The translations under genes were made by a program, and so were the position numbers. This document shows positions 17,093 to 26,292 of a DNA stretch of 64,000 nucleotides, in pieces. Below the pieces are notes generated by a model. That model saw nothing but the letters and a program-made list of their open reading frames with translations. It had not been told where the DNA came from and did no database searches. This DNA comes from Rhizobium grahamii CCGE 502 (GTDB taxonomy: Bacteria > Pseudomonadota > Alphaproteobacteria > Rhizobiales > Rhizobiaceae), in the NCBI RefSeq assembly GCF_000298315.2, contig NZ_AEYE02000025.1, positions 62,001 through 126,000 on the forward strand, given 5' to 3'. Each line of letters begins with the position of its first letter. Positions within the stretch are counted from its first letter, which is position 1.

Positions 17093-19539
17093 GGTGGATC
17101 CGCCTTCATCGCGCTGGGGCTGTTCGGTTTATCCCGGCCAGGTATCCAGAAGCCGAACATCGCGCCGCCCCCGGAAACTGGAGCCGCCCAAATCCTGCCT
17201 CCATGCGCTTCGACGATGGAGCGGCTTACCGACAGACCAATACCCATGCCGTAAAGCTTCGTTGTGTGGAAAGGATCGAAAAGCCTTTCGATTTCTGGAG
17301 TTGCCAATCCGGAGCCAGTGTCCGTCACGGTCAGTTGCACACCGCCGTCGTCCTCAGGTTCAGTTCGAATGACAATTTTTCGGGATGATGGGGAATTTTC
17401 CGCCATGGCGTCGATGGAATTTCGGAGGAGGTTCATCACGACCTGTTGTAGCTGCACCCGATCGCCGACGATAAGAGGCAATTCGCCGGAAAATTCCGAA
17501 TGCAGACTGATGCGGCTACGCTGCATGTCGTTTGTTAGGAGCGCGATCACTTCGCGGGCCGCCGCGTTGAGGTCCAAAGGCTCGATCGTTGCGACGCCGC
17601 GCTTGAAGAGAGTTCGAAGACGGACAATGACGTCGGCCGCGCGGTTAACGTCGCGGATGGTCCGGCGCGCGGTCTCGATGGCGCCGCTTACATTCGGCGG
17701 CGTTTCCGCAAGCATTCGCAGAGATGTGCTGGCGTTCGTGATGATCCCGGCCAGCGGCTGATTTACTTCGTGAGCAATGGAGGCGGCGACGGTACTTAGG
17801 CTCATTACACGGGCGAGCTGAGCGAGCTCCGACCTTAGTCGGTCGCGGGCCTGCTCAGCCAGTCGCTGCGCGGATACATCCTGCACGGCGCCTATGCATT
17901 CGCTGGTTCCGTCGAGGTGTCTAACAATACGTCCGACGACCCTCACGTACTTGATGCGGCCATCAACCAACAATCTGATGTCGTAGTCGGGATTGTCGCC
18001 ACCCAAGCGCACTTCGGCCATCTTCTTTGCCAGGAGTTCAAGATCCTCCTCGTAGACGCGCGCGGCGATCCTATCGAAATCGACCACCACGTCCGGATCG
18101 AAGCCGAAGATCCGGTTGAGTTCGTCGGAGAATGCAAGTTCGTCGCTGTCCACCTTCCATGAGAAGGTCCCGGTCATGCTGATCCTCTGCCCTTCGGCAA
18201 GAAGGACATCGCTTCTGCGGAGCTTTTTATCCGCAATCGTCCGCCCGGTGATGTCCGTCACAGCACCTATGAATTCCGGGTCTCCCGCATCTGAACTGAT
18301 GTTCTGTAGGACCACATGGACGTACTTAATCTCCCCATCCGGCAGCAGGAGACGATGCTCAAGATCCATATTCGTGCCGTCATATATCGCACGATTTACG
18401 ATCTCACGGACCATGGGCAGATCTTCGGGGTGGCACCGGTCCAGGATGAGGTTCACCGTCGGCTTCTGTGTGACAGGGTAACCCGCAACGCGATATGCTC
18501 CGTCTGACCAGTAGATCTGGCCGCTTGATGGTTTCCACCACACGCTGCCAGTTTGAGTTAGTCGCTGGCCCTGTTCCAGGAACGCAGCAGTTCTGCGCAA
18601 CTCCTCCTCAGCCCGCTTTCGATCATCGATGTCGGTATTGGTGCCGTACCATCTGACGACTGAACCATCTTCCGCAAAGACTGGATTCGCTCTGAATAGG
18701 AACCATCTGTATTCGCCATCAGAGCGGCGCAGACGGGCTTCCGCTTCTCCTCGGCGACCCGATTTCAGCAGCTCCAGCCAAATACCCTTCAACTGCTCCG
18801 CATCGTCCGGGTGAAGCGCCGACATCCACTTCCAACCTACAGCCTCCTCCGTTGTAATGCCGAGATATGCGAGAAAGTGCATGTTGAAGTAATCAGCGCT
18901 GCCATTTGGCAGGCAGGACCATGCCATCACGGGAATCGCATCGACGATCTTGTTCCGGTCGCTCAAGATGCCCGCATGAGCATCCTCTCGAAATCTAAGT
19001 GCCTCTCCGATTGCACTCGCTGCTTGGTTCGCTGCAACGCGGAGGAGCGGTCTGTCGTGTTCATCGGGGAAGGAGGTCGCTCGGGAGCCGGCGACAAGCA
19101 AGCCCTTGGCGCCGTTCGCTTCAAGCTTCTCGAGAACATAGGAACATCTCGCGCCCCCCAATTGAACCGCGGTCTCCTGCGATAAGGCCGATATTACGCC
19201 GCCAAACATGCTTGTCACGCTATGACGGAAACCAGTGCTGTTTTCCAATCCGGCGAGGTTCCCGAACCACGCGATTTGGGTGTCTTGTTCGCCCTCCCGC
19301 AAGGCAATTCTTAGAATCAGGAAATCCACGTTCAACAGAGGGCCAACGACATCCAGGAGCCTTTGACAAATGTCCTCGAGACCCAGTCCCAGCCATTTAG
19401 TCGGGAGATCGGTGATTGCCAGGATGTCGTTTATGCACCGACGAAGTCGATCACCATCACTCATCGCCGTGGCCTTTGCCGCATGACGCGCCAGGACAGG
19501 ATCGTGTGAATGGATACTATCGGTGCTATTCGTCGTCAC
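17089..19539 (-). CDS. GAF-PAS-PAS-PAS sensor histidine kinase (FixL-like)
   Basis: An 816-residue protein starting at GTG 19539, with AAGGGATATT just upstream. GAF-like domain at about 35-190 (VDFLILRIALREGEQDTQIA), PAS domains at about 200-315, 320-435 and 445-555, H-box ASIAHEVNQPLAG at about 585, N-box NLLRNSIDAM, G1 DTGSGL and G2 GMGIGLSVSRS. The GAF and first PAS are close to those of the kinase at 6491-8785. Coupled by a 4-base overlap to the receiver-only gene. A short copy of the shared motif lies 107 bp upstream, so the sensor itself may belong to the regulon. Confidence 0.92.
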   Translation of the reverse strand: MTTNSTDSIHSHDPVLARHAAKATAMSDGDRLRRCINDILAITDLPTKWLGLGLEDICQRLLDVVGPLLNVDFLILRIALREGEQDTQIAWFGNLAGLENSTGFRHSVTSMFGGVISALSQETAVQLGGARCSYVLEKLEANGAKGLLVAGSRATSFPDEHDRPLLRVAANQAASAIGEALRFREDAHAGILSDRNKIVDAIPVMAWSCLPNGSADYFNMHFLAYLGITTEEAVGWKWMSALHPDDAEQLKGIWLELLKSGRRGEAEARLRRSDGEYRWFLFRANPVFAEDGSVVRWYGTNTDIDDRKRAEEELRRTAAFLEQGQRLTQTGSVWWKPSSGQIYWSDGAYRVAGYPVTQKPTVNLILDRCHPEDLPMVREIVNRAIYDGTNMDLEHRLLLPDGEIKYVHVVLQNISSDAGDPEFIGAVTDITGRTIADKKLRRSDVLLAEGQRISMTGTFSWKVDSDELAFSDELNRIFGFDPDVVVDFDRIAARVYEEDLELLAKKMAEVRLGGDNPDYDIRLLVDGRIKYVRVVGRIVRHLDGTSECIGAVQDVSAQRLAEQARDRLRSELAQLARVMSLSTVAASIAHEVNQPLAGIITNASTSLRMLAETPPNVSGAIETARRTIRDVNRAADVIVRLRTLFKRGVATIEPLDLNAAAREVIALLTNDMQRSRISLHSEFSGELPLIVGDRVQLQQVVMNLLRNSIDAMAENSPSSRKIVIRTEPEDDGGVQLTVTDTGSGLATPEIERLFDPFHTTKLYGMGIGLSVSRSIVEAHGGRIWAAPVSGGGAMFGFWIPGRDKPNSPSAMKADPP

Positions 19540-19646
19540 AATATCCCTTCATAAGCTGGAACATTCCAAATTGGTCACGGTCCTCGATACCGTCTCGTCC
19601 TCGCTCCATGTCATCACATGATGCATCACCCTTCGGTAGCGGTCTA

Positions 19647-19663
19647 TTGTGCAATGGTGTCGG
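19647..19663 (+). promoter_or_regulatory. Shared motif, half copy (upstream of GAF-PAS kinase)
   Basis: Plus strand TTGTGCAATGGTGTCGG, with the TTG end facing the kinase start at 19539 (107 bp). In gene sense it is CCGACACCATTGCACAATAG, giving CACAAT in the same place as TACAAT in the other copies. The second half-site is not clear. Weaker than copies 1-6. Confidence 0.4.
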
Positions 19664-19730
19664 TCTCGCCAAAAAAGCACGCGCCAGTCGTCTGAGATTA
19701 CCTCAGCCTGCGGGGGCGATCCGGCTAGGA

Positions 19731-20399
19731 TCAAGTCGGGAGAGGGCCGCCCGACTGCTCGCTCACCATGTACTCGGCATACCATTCCGGCCATGCTTCG
19801 TCGTGTTTCCCACCCATGCGTTTCTCATGTTCGCCATGGGCTTCTGCGACGCGACGAAGGGCGTGCGCAAGGTCGGCGGTTGAGCTGAACGTGGCACCCT
19901 TGGCGTCGACTCTGCCCGGCAGCCTGGTGGTCACTTCCTGAAAGAGCCATCCGTTACCATCGGGATCCGAGAAGGACGCGAACGAGCCATAGCTGGCGCG
20001 AGAGGGGTGCGGGCCGGGCAGCCGCCCGTCTGTGCCCTTATGGTGGAACACACCACCTGCGTCATGGAAAACGCCACTCATTTCGGCACCGCGCGCGGCG
20101 AGTGCCGCATGAGCCATCTCGATGTCCGATACGATGAGATGCAGGCCCTGTGCCGAGCCGGGGACGGCCGCAGTGACGTTACTGCCGAAGATGACCGAGC
20201 AGGGCGATCCGGGAGGCGTAACCTGGACGACCCTGAAGCCATCTGCGCCAGAGACATCGGCGTCGAGTCTCCAGCCAAGGCCCGTATAGAAGGACTTCGA
20301 GCGATCAACGTCGGATACCGGTATCACAACGACCTCAAGCTTCATGTCGATGTCGTTCACAGCAGTGGCAGACTGAGTGCTGCGCTCCTCGGTGGTCAT
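19731..20399 (-). CDS. VOC (glyoxalase/bleomycin-resistance fold) family protein
   Basis: A 222-residue protein. ATG 20399 was chosen because GGGAGAAGGCGA lies right before it; the frame runs 50 residues further up without family similarity. KLEVVVIPVSDVDRSKSFYT starts the VOC beta-alpha-beta-beta-beta module, and SFSDPDGNGWLFQEVTTRL ends it, where the metal-binding Glu would be. About 55 extra residues at the C-terminus (ALRRVAEAHGEHEKRMG) follow the fold. VOC enzymes include glyoxalase I, dioxygenases and resistance proteins; the substrate is unknown. Divergent from an SDR gene across a facing pair of the shared motif. Confidence 0.85.
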   Translation of the reverse strand: MTTEERSTQSATAVNDIDMKLEVVVIPVSDVDRSKSFYTGLGWRLDADVSGADGFRVVQVTPPGSPCSVIFGSNVTAAVPGSAQGLHLIVSDIEMAHAALAARGAEMSGVFHDAGGVFHHKGTDGRLPGPHPSRASYGSFASFSDPDGNGWLFQEVTTRLPGRVDAKGATFSSTADLAHALRRVAEAHGEHEKRMGGKHDEAWPEWYAEYMVSEQSGGPLPT

Positions 20400-20472
20400 T
20401 CGCCTTCTCCCTCTACATGTGCGGGCCTTCCGCAGACGGCATGACGCTGCGCTCCTGCACCGGTCGCGTCCA

Positions 20473-20489
20473 TTGTGCGAAGGTGTCGG
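20473..20489 (+). promoter_or_regulatory. Shared motif, copy 3a (facing the VOC gene)
   Basis: Plus strand CCATTGTGCGAAGGTGTCGG, core TTGTGCGAAGGTGTCGG at 20473-20489, 73 bp before the VOC start. In gene sense it ends CTTCGCACAATGG. It forms a facing pair with copy 3b; the two TTG ends are 77 bp apart, pointing outward to the two divergent genes. Confidence 0.55.
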
Positions 20490-20520
20490 TTCTGATCGGT
20501 GATGGATTGCGGAAACCCCT

Positions 20521-20549
20521 TCCAAGGTATCGCCGATACCTTCGTCCAA
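20521..20549 (-). promoter_or_regulatory. Shared motif, copy 3b (facing the SDR gene)
   Basis: Minus strand TTGGACGAAGGTATCGGC followed by GATACCTTGGA. Inside it AAGGTATCG-C-CGATACCTT is a perfect 9-bp dyad about one central base (plus strand 20524-20542), the cleanest palindrome of the series. The TTG end lies 95 bp before the SDR ATG at 20645. Confidence 0.65.
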
Positions 20550-20644
20550 TGGATTCAGGGCAGGTTCCGGCCGATCCCTATGACCATTACCACCAACAGC
20601 CGGATGGGAACCACTCCCACGGGCGCTCAGTACGGAGACGCTAG

Positions 20645-21490
20645 ATGACCCAATCCTCGAAAGGGACAGCTCTGATCACAGGTGCATCTTCCGGCATCGG
20701 CGCAGTCTACGCCGATAGGCTTGCGAGACGAGGTTATGATCTGGTTCTCGTGGCGCGCGGCCAGGACGCCCTCACAAAGGTGGCCGGAGAGATTATTGGC
20801 GGTACGGGGCGCCGTGTGACGGCTTTGCGGGCCGATCTCGGCACAAGGGAAGACCTCCTCAAGATCGAGAGCGTGCTTCGCAGCGATCCGTCGATCACTA
20901 TGCTCGTCAACAACGCGGGCGTTGGCGCAGTCCAGCCACTACTTGTTTCGGACGTCGAGGACATGGAGCGCATGATCCGGATCAACGTCACCGCGTTGAC
21001 CCGCCTGGTCTATGCCGCCGCTCCTTCCTTCGTGGCGCGGGACAGGGGTACCATCATCAACGTCGCCTCGGCGCTAGCTCTCGCGCCTGAAATCCTCAAC
21101 GGCGTCTACGGTGCCACGAAAGCATTTGTTCTCGCGCTGACGTTCTCGTTGCACAAGGAACTTGCCGAGAAGAACATCCGCGTTCAGGCCGTCCTTCCCG
21201 GGGCGGTGGAGACTCCCTTCTGGGAGGCTTCCGGCGGTTCGCTCAAGCAGCTTCCCGAAAATATCGTGATGAAGGCCGACGACGCGGTGGACGCCGCACT
21301 CTCGGGCCTGGATTTGGGGGAGCTGGTGACGCTTCCTTCTGTTCCGGATGCAGATGATTGGAACGCGTACGAGGCCGCGCGACAGAAGTTGATGCCGAAC
21401 TTGTCGCGGAACGTTCCGGCGCCGCGATATCGTCCCGGGTCGATTTCCCACGAAGCCGCGCGCCGCCAAGTGTCCCATGCGGAAGTCTAA
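20645..21490 (+). CDS. Short-chain dehydrogenase/reductase (SDR)
   Basis: A 281-residue protein, ATG 20645 after GGAGACGCTAG. TGASSGIG (NAD(P)-binding), NNAGVG, the Ser region INVASALALAPEI and YGATK (catalytic Tyr and Lys) are all present, so it should be an active classical SDR. ARG after the second strand (LVLVARGQDALT) hints at NADP. The final 60 residues (DAADDWNAYEAARQKLMP-like segment) are longer than usual. Substrate not known. Divergent from the VOC gene with the facing motif pair between them. Confidence 0.9.
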   Translation: MTQSSKGTALITGASSGIGAVYADRLARRGYDLVLVARGQDALTKVAGEIIGGTGRRVTALRADLGTREDLLKIESVLRSDPSITMLVNNAGVGAVQPLLVSDVEDMERMIRINVTALTRLVYAAAPSFVARDRGTIINVASALALAPEILNGVYGATKAFVLALTFSLHKELAEKNIRVQAVLPGAVETPFWEASGGSLKQLPENIVMKADDAVDAALSGLDLGELVTLPSVPDADDWNAYEAARQKLMPNLSRNVPAPRYRPGSISHEAARRQVSHAEV

Positions 21491-21722
21491 GTTTCCCATA
21501 GCCCTTGGATTGTGGGTGTCAGTGGGACGGAAAGCACTCGTCGCCAGGAGTGCTGGGCTGATGCTGAATTGTGTCACCGACGATGTCTGCGTTCGCGTCT
21601 TCCGACGGTTGTGGAGGTCGCGGCATGCGGGATCCAGCTCTCGGACTTCCGGTACGAGTTGCACCCCTTGGGATGCGGGTTCGAGTCTTGAGGAAGCACC
21701 TTACAGATGAAGGAGATGACCA

Positions 21723-22121
21723 ATGCCGCTGGTAAGGATCCACGTCTTCAAAGGGCGCAGCGGCGAAGAACTTCAGAGGCTGCTCGACGTCGCCCACGAT
21801 GTCATCGTCGAAGCATTCCCGCGCCGCGATCGGTATCAGATATTGGAGGAGCATGAGAAATCTCTTCGAGTCCTTGATACCGGTCTTGGGTTGGATAGAT
21901 CCGAAAGATTCGTTCTTATCGTAATCATTAGCTGCGTCCGCTCACGCACAACGAAGCTAGTCCTATACGAAACGCTTGCTCGGTCGCTTCGCATGCAATG
22001 CGGTATCGATCCGTCCGACGTCATGGTCTCGGTCGTGGAGAATTCAGACGAGGACTGGTCGTTTGGCATGGGACGGGCTCAGTTCATTGCCGGAGAACTG
22101 ACCGCGAGCAGAACAGACTGA
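21723..22121 (+). CDS. Tautomerase family protein (Tautomerase_2 type)
   Basis: A 132-residue protein with an excellent AAGGAGATGACCA before ATG 21723. It begins MPLVRIHVFKGRSGEEL, so Pro1 is freed once Met is removed, as in 4-oxalocrotonate tautomerase-fold enzymes. VSVVENSDEDWSFGMGRAQF near the end is the signature of the ~130-residue branch related to malonate semialdehyde decarboxylase-like proteins. Such enzymes use the N-terminal proline for keto-enol conversion or hydration chemistry. It leads a same-strand unit with the PLP enzyme 40 bp downstream and the FMN reductase. Confidence 0.85.
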   Translation: MPLVRIHVFKGRSGEELQRLLDVAHDVIVEAFPRRDRYQILEEHEKSLRVLDTGLGLDRSERFVLIVIISCVRSRTTKLVLYETLARSLRMQCGIDPSDVMVSVVENSDEDWSFGMGRAQFIAGELTASRTD

Positions 22122-22161
22122 GACAGTCATGAAGCACACCAACCGTGGTGGAGACAAGCCG

Positions 22162-23190
22162 ATGCCTAAAACACCGCTTCTGAGCCGCTTTCCGCACAAC
22201 CGCCTTATGGAAGGGCCGACGCCGATTCAACGCCTCGACCGCCTCGAGAGTGTACTGGGTGCGCGGGCAAAAGGCATATCGGTCTGGGCGAAACGGGACG
22301 ACCTCATGGGGTTGGGGGGAGGCGGCAACAAGCTGCGCAAGCTAGAATTCTTGGTAGGGCAGGCAGCGGCCGAGGGTTGCGACACCCTGGTGGCGATCGG
22401 AGGAGTCCAATCGAACTTCGCCCGGCTCGCCGCCGCGGCGTGTGCCAGATCCGGCCTGGCCTGCGAGCTGGTTCTCGCACAGATGGTTCCTCGAGATATG
22501 GCGATCTATCAGGGGAACGGGAACGTACTGCTGAACCGCTTGTTCGGGGCTCGCTTGCACGTCCTGAAGCGGGGAGATGATGCGGGTGGGTTCGCCATGC
22601 GCCGGGCGTCCGAGCTGGCCGCGTCCGGGCGCAAGGCCTTTGTGGCCACCCTTGGTGGTTCAACGCCAGTTGGGTGCTTGGGCTATGTGGACTGCGCATT
22701 CGAGATCGCGATGCAGTCTGCCGAGTTGGGAGTGGAATTCGACCAGGTGGAAATCCCGAATGGCAGCGGTGGGATGCATGCGGGGCTTGCGGCGGGAATG
22801 GTGGTCGCAGGCCGCGATCCCTCCCGAATACTGGCCCACACCGTTCTGTCACCCGTTGATGCTTGCATTGCAGCCACCGTCGACAAGGTTAATTCTGTTC
22901 TCCAGCTTATGTCCAGGGAGGAGCAGGTGGAGGCCGGCGATCTCAGGATCAGCGGCGCGCAGCTCGGAGGTGGCTACGGCATTCCGACACAGGAGATGGT
23001 CGAGGCCGTCAGATTGCTTGGCAGCACGGAAGGTCTTCTTGTCGATCCCGTCTATGGAGGCAAGGCATTCGCGGGGATGCTTTCCGACTTCGAGAGCGGC
23101 ACGATCACGCCGGGATCAAACGTGCTCTTCGTAATGACAGGAGGTTCGCCAGGACTTTACGCGTACGCCGATATCCTGAACGACGACTAA
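22162..23190 (+). CDS. PLP-dependent D-cysteine desulfhydrase / ACC deaminase family enzyme
   Basis: A 342-residue protein. ATG 22162 is preferred because GGTGGAG lies 9 bases upstream; an in-frame ATG at 22129 would add 11 residues. GPTPIQRLDRL starts the fold-type II PLP domain. Gly-rich GLGGGGNKLRKLEFL contains the PLP lysine; IGGVQSNFARLAAAACA binds the carboxylate. TLGGSTPVGCLGYVD and the ending FVMTGGSPGLYAY follow. The family includes D-cysteine desulfhydrase, L-cysteate sulfo-lyase and ACC deaminase; which one cannot be settled from sequence reading. Middle gene of the tautomerase-PLP enzyme-FMN reductase unit. Confidence 0.88.
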   Translation: MPKTPLLSRFPHNRLMEGPTPIQRLDRLESVLGARAKGISVWAKRDDLMGLGGGGNKLRKLEFLVGQAAAEGCDTLVAIGGVQSNFARLAAAACARSGLACELVLAQMVPRDMAIYQGNGNVLLNRLFGARLHVLKRGDDAGGFAMRRASELAASGRKAFVATLGGSTPVGCLGYVDCAFEIAMQSAELGVEFDQVEIPNGSGGMHAGLAAGMVVAGRDPSRILAHTVLSPVDACIAATVDKVNSVLQLMSREEQVEAGDLRISGAQLGGGYGIPTQEMVEAVRLLGSTEGLLVDPVYGGKAFAGMLSDFESGTITPGSNVLFVMTGGSPGLYAYADILNDD

Positions 23191-23237
23191 CCCTCGAACG
23201 AGGGCCATAGACAGAAACCAACAGAAGTGAGGATCGC

Positions 23238-23831
23238 ATGGCTTCCAAACCGAAAATCGCCGTCATCATCGGCTCGACCCGTCCCACCCGTTTCGCAGAC
23301 AAACCAGCGCAGTGGATGCTGAAGCAGGCTCAGGACCGCGACGACATGGATGTGGATGTGGTCGACCTCCGTGACCATCCGCTGCCGTTCTTCCATGAGG
23401 TGGCGTCCAATGCATGGGCACCTAGCCAGGATCCGGAAGCGGTCCGCTGGCAGAAGACGGTAGGGCAGTATGATGGCTACATCTTCGTCGTCGCGGAATA
23501 CAATCGCTCTATCACCGGAGCGTTGAAGAACGCGCTCGATCAGGCCTACACGGAATGGAACCGAAAGCCATTCACTGCGATCGCATATGGGAGCACCGGC
23601 GGCTCGCGCGCGCTCGAGCATCTCCGGGGCATAGGCGTGGAACTGCAGATGGTCTCCACGCACGCTGCCGTTCACATTGGCGGAAGCGATTTCTTTGCAG
23701 TTTTCCCGATGGGTGGAAATAAGCCGATCGAGGACATCGAGGCAAATCTACTGCCATCGGCCAAGACTGCGCTCGATGAGCTGGTCTGGTGGGCAAAGGC
23801 CACTATGGCAGCCAAGGCGTCCGAAGCTTGA
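23238..23831 (+). CDS. NADPH-dependent FMN reductase family protein
   Basis: A 197-residue flavodoxin-fold protein, ATG 23238 after GAGGATCGC. IAVIIGSTRPTRFADKPAQW is the phosphate-binding start for FMN. The VVAEYNRSITGALKNALDQA segment (usually PEYNxSxPGxLKNAID) and IAYGSTGGSRALEHLR are hallmarks of the FMN_red/ArsH-like group. It would reduce FMN or quinones with NAD(P)H. Last gene of the three-gene plus-strand unit, ending just before a strong hairpin shared with the convergent aldehyde dehydrogenase. Confidence 0.88.
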   Translation: MASKPKIAVIIGSTRPTRFADKPAQWMLKQAQDRDDMDVDVVDLRDHPLPFFHEVASNAWAPSQDPEAVRWQKTVGQYDGYIFVVAEYNRSITGALKNALDQAYTEWNRKPFTAIAYGSTGGSRALEHLRGIGVELQMVSTHAAVHIGGSDFFAVFPMGGNKPIEDIEANLLPSAKTALDELVWWAKATMAAKASEA

Positions 23832-23849
23832 TACTTGAAGGTAAGGTTT

Positions 23850-23878
23850 GTCGGGGAGGCGGTTCACGCCTCCCCGAC
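23850..23878. terminator. Hairpin between convergent genes
   Basis: Perfect 12-bp stem, GTCGGGGAGGCG at 23850-23861 with CGCCTCCCCGAC at 23867-23878, loop GTTCA. It sits 19 bp after the FMN reductase stop and 25 bp from the aldehyde dehydrogenase stop. There is no long T run on either side, but the position fits a bidirectional terminator. Confidence 0.7.
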
Positions 23879-23903
23879 GTCTTCAGCGACCGCCCGAGGG
23901 CGC

Positions 23904-25433
23904 TTATGAGCGCCTAAGCGGCTCCGGAAGCAGCTCCGCCGGGAAGTCTTGGTAGGAAACGGGCCGCAAGAAGCGATAAATCGCCAGCGTTCCGACCGAG
24001 GTCGATCGGCCATCCGACGTGGCCGGATACGGCCCGCCATGGACCATCGCCGGGGATACTTCGACCCCGGTTCCGAAGCCATTGACGAGAAGTCGGCCCG
24101 CGAGAAGCTCCAACTGCGGTATTATCGTCAAGGCGGCCGCGATGTCCTCGGCATCCACGTGCAGGGCGATCGTCAACTGACCCTCCAAGGACAAGACGAC
24201 TTCACGTAGCTCCGCTTCGTCCTGACAGCGGACAATCAGTCCTGAGGCGCCGAAGACTTCTTCCTGAAGCTCCGGATCCCCTAGGAACGCTGCGCCCGTC
24301 GTCTCGAAGAGCGCGGCCGCAGCCTGATAAGGAGTTCCGTTCTTCCCCGCGGCCACCTGTGACACAGACGATGACGACGACAGCCTTGCCACACCCTTGC
24401 GGTAGGCATCGCAGATCCCGCCTGTCAGCATGGTCTGAGCCTGTGCTTCCGAAATCGCTGCTGTGGCAGTTTCGATGAACTCGTCGAGCCCCGGACCGTC
24501 GACGGCGATTATGAGACCCGGATTGGTGCAGAACTGGCCTGCGCCCAGGGTTAGAGCGGATGCGAACGTTCTTCCGATCTCAAATGCCCGGTTGCGAAGC
24601 GCGTTCGGATAAAGAATAACTGGATTGATGCTGCTCATCTCGGCGTAGACGGGTATCGGCTGCTTCCGCTCTGACGCGATCTTTATCAGCGCGGTGCCGC
24701 CCCGGCGCGAGCCGGTGAAACCGACGGCACGGATCCGGGGATCGGCGACGAGCGTCTGTCCCACCTCGAATCCTGCATCGAACAAAAGCGCGAACGTCCC
24801 CGGGGGAAGCCCGCAAGCCGCGACGGCGTCTGCGACTGCCTTGCCAACGAGTGCTGACGTTCCGGGGTGGGCGGAGTGGGCTTTGACGACAACCGGGCAG
24901 CCGGCGGCAAGAGCCGAGGCTGCGTCGCCGCCAGCGACAGAGAATGCGAGCGGGAAGTTCGATGCTCCGAATACGGCGACCGGACCGAGAGCGACGTTTC
25001 TCAGTCGAAGGTCCGGTTTAGCAACAGGCTTGCGCTCAGCGTCAGCCGGATCGAAGCGAAGCTCCTGAAACTTGCCGTCACGGACCTCTCTCGCGAACAG
25101 GCGCAACTGTCCGACGGTTCTGGCGCGTTCGCCTTCGATTCGAGCGGGTGGCAGACCAGTCTCGTCCGACGCTCGCAGGACGAGATCGTCGCCGAGCGCG
25201 ATGATGCGTTCAGCGATGGCTTCTAGGAAGCGCGCCCGCTCTTCGAGCGTGGTCTCCTTGTAAACCGGAAACGCCGCCCACGCCAAAGCCGTGGCCAGCT
25301 CCACCTGCTCCTTTGTCGCGCCCGCGAAACTCGGCTCCATTGCAGTACCGTCGGCAGGGTTTATCGCGGAGAAGGTCGCAGCCGCGCCACGCACGCTTGC
25401 GCCGCCGATGAGAAGGTCGCCGGAGAATGTCAT
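23904..25433 (-). CDS. Aldehyde dehydrogenase, 2,5-dioxovalerate (KGSA) dehydrogenase-like
   Basis: A 509-residue protein from ATG 25433 with AAAGGATCAAC upstream. It is an ALDH-superfamily enzyme: [20 protein letters not shown] and [13 protein letters not shown] (cofactor binding), [17 protein letters not shown] (general-base Glu) and [10 protein letters not shown] (nucleophile Cys). The wording of these motifs ([17 protein letters not shown]) fits alpha-ketoglutaric semialdehyde dehydrogenase, which oxidises 2,5-dioxopentanoate to 2-oxoglutarate in sugar-acid or hydroxyproline breakdown. No dehydratase of those pathways is in the window. Monocistronic by spacing, 208 bp from the next gene. 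Confidence 0.9.
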   Translation of the reverse strand: MTFSGDLLIGGASVRGAAATFSAINPADGTAMEPSFAGATKEQVELATALAWAAFPVYKETTLEERARFLEAIAERIIALGDDLVLRASDETGLPPARIEGERARTVGQLRLFAREVRDGKFQELRFDPADAERKPVAKPDLRLRNVALGPVAVFGASNFPLAFSVAGGDAASALAAGCPVVVKAHSAHPGTSALVGKAVADAVAACGLPPGTFALLFDAGFEVGQTLVADPRIRAVGFTGSRRGGTALIKIASERKQPIPVYAEMSSINPVILYPNALRNRAFEIGRTFASALTLGAGQFCTNPGLIIAVDGPGLDEFIETATAAISEAQAQTMLTGGICDAYRKGVARLSSSSSVSQVAAGKNGTPYQAAAALFETTGAAFLGDPELQEEVFGASGLIVRCQDEAELREVVLSLEGQLTIALHVDAEDIAAALTIIPQLELLAGRLLVNGFGTGVEVSPAMVHGGPYPATSDGRSTSVGTLAIYRFLRPVSYQDFPAELLPEPLRRS

Positions 25434-25641
25434 GTTGATCCTTTCGAATTGGGAGCCATGACCGCGTTTACGTACCATAGGGGGTGTATGTCAGCGGCAT
25501 TTGGCTGTCGAACTCACATAGGTGCCGGCGAGGGCCATGCCAACCCTCGAGAATTAAAAAGTATTACTTTTCGATTTTCATGAGTGATCGGGCGTGCGTC
25601 CGTGGACGCCCGCCCGATGCTGTGGTCACCGAGATGCAAGC

Positions 25642-26274
25642 TCACGCGGCTTTGTTGGCGATCGCTTGGATGGCTTCACTGGTGTCAACGATAGCGCTGG
25701 CATAGCTGGGGAGGTTGACCTCCAGAGCGGCATGCATCATCTCCGGCGAGTAATCGGCTACCGCGTCTTTGACGACGGTCACGTCGTAGCCGAGTTCGGC
25801 GGCATAGCGCACAGTGGCCTCGATGCAAGTATGTGCAACGAGCCCGATCACAATGAGCCTCTGGATTCCGTGCCGCTTCAGCTCGAGATCGAGATCTGTG
25901 TTGGCGAAGCCGCTGGAACACCAGTGTTCGGAGGCGACGACTTCGCCCGCCTGCGGCACGAACTCGGCACGGAATTCTCCGCCCCAGGTGCCGAACTCGA
26001 AGCTCTTGCGATGCCATGCCGCGCGTTGGATCGGAGCGATAAACTTCCAATTCTCATAGTCGCCGGGTCGATACCGATGATGCATCGCGTAGAAGACTCG
26101 AAGTCTGGCCTCGCGTGCCGCGTTCAGCACCTGAAGCATGTGCGGCACGCAGTTGTTCGCCTCGGCCACTTCTTTGATCCTTGGCCAGATCTTCCCGCCT
26201 TCGGAAATGAAGTCGTTGTATGGATCGACCACCAGCAGACCTGTATTGTTCCGGTCGAAAGACAGTTGGGTCAT
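25642..26274 (-). CDS. Isochorismatase-like cysteine hydrolase
   Basis: A 210-residue protein, ATG 26274 after GGAGGAATACCCT. The Asp-Lys-Cys type triad can be traced: LLVVDPYNDF (Asp), the SEHWCSSGFANTDL loop and GLVAHTCIEATVRYA (nucleophile Cys with the cis-peptide before it). Family members hydrolyse vinyl ethers or amides (isochorismate, nicotinamide, N-carbamoyl compounds). It follows the SRPBCC-like gene by 18 bp and is probably in one unit with it. Substrate unknown. Confidence 0.88.
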   Translation of the reverse strand: MTQLSFDRNNTGLLVVDPYNDFISEGGKIWPRIKEVAEANNCVPHMLQVLNAAREARLRVFYAMHHRYRPGDYENWKFIAPIQRAAWHRKSFEFGTWGGEFRAEFVPQAGEVVASEHWCSSGFANTDLDLELKRHGIQRLIVIGLVAHTCIEATVRYAAELGYDVTVVKDAVADYSPEMMHAALEVNLPSYASAIVDTSEAIQAIANKAA

Positions 26275-26292
26275 AGGGTATTCCTCCGGTGA

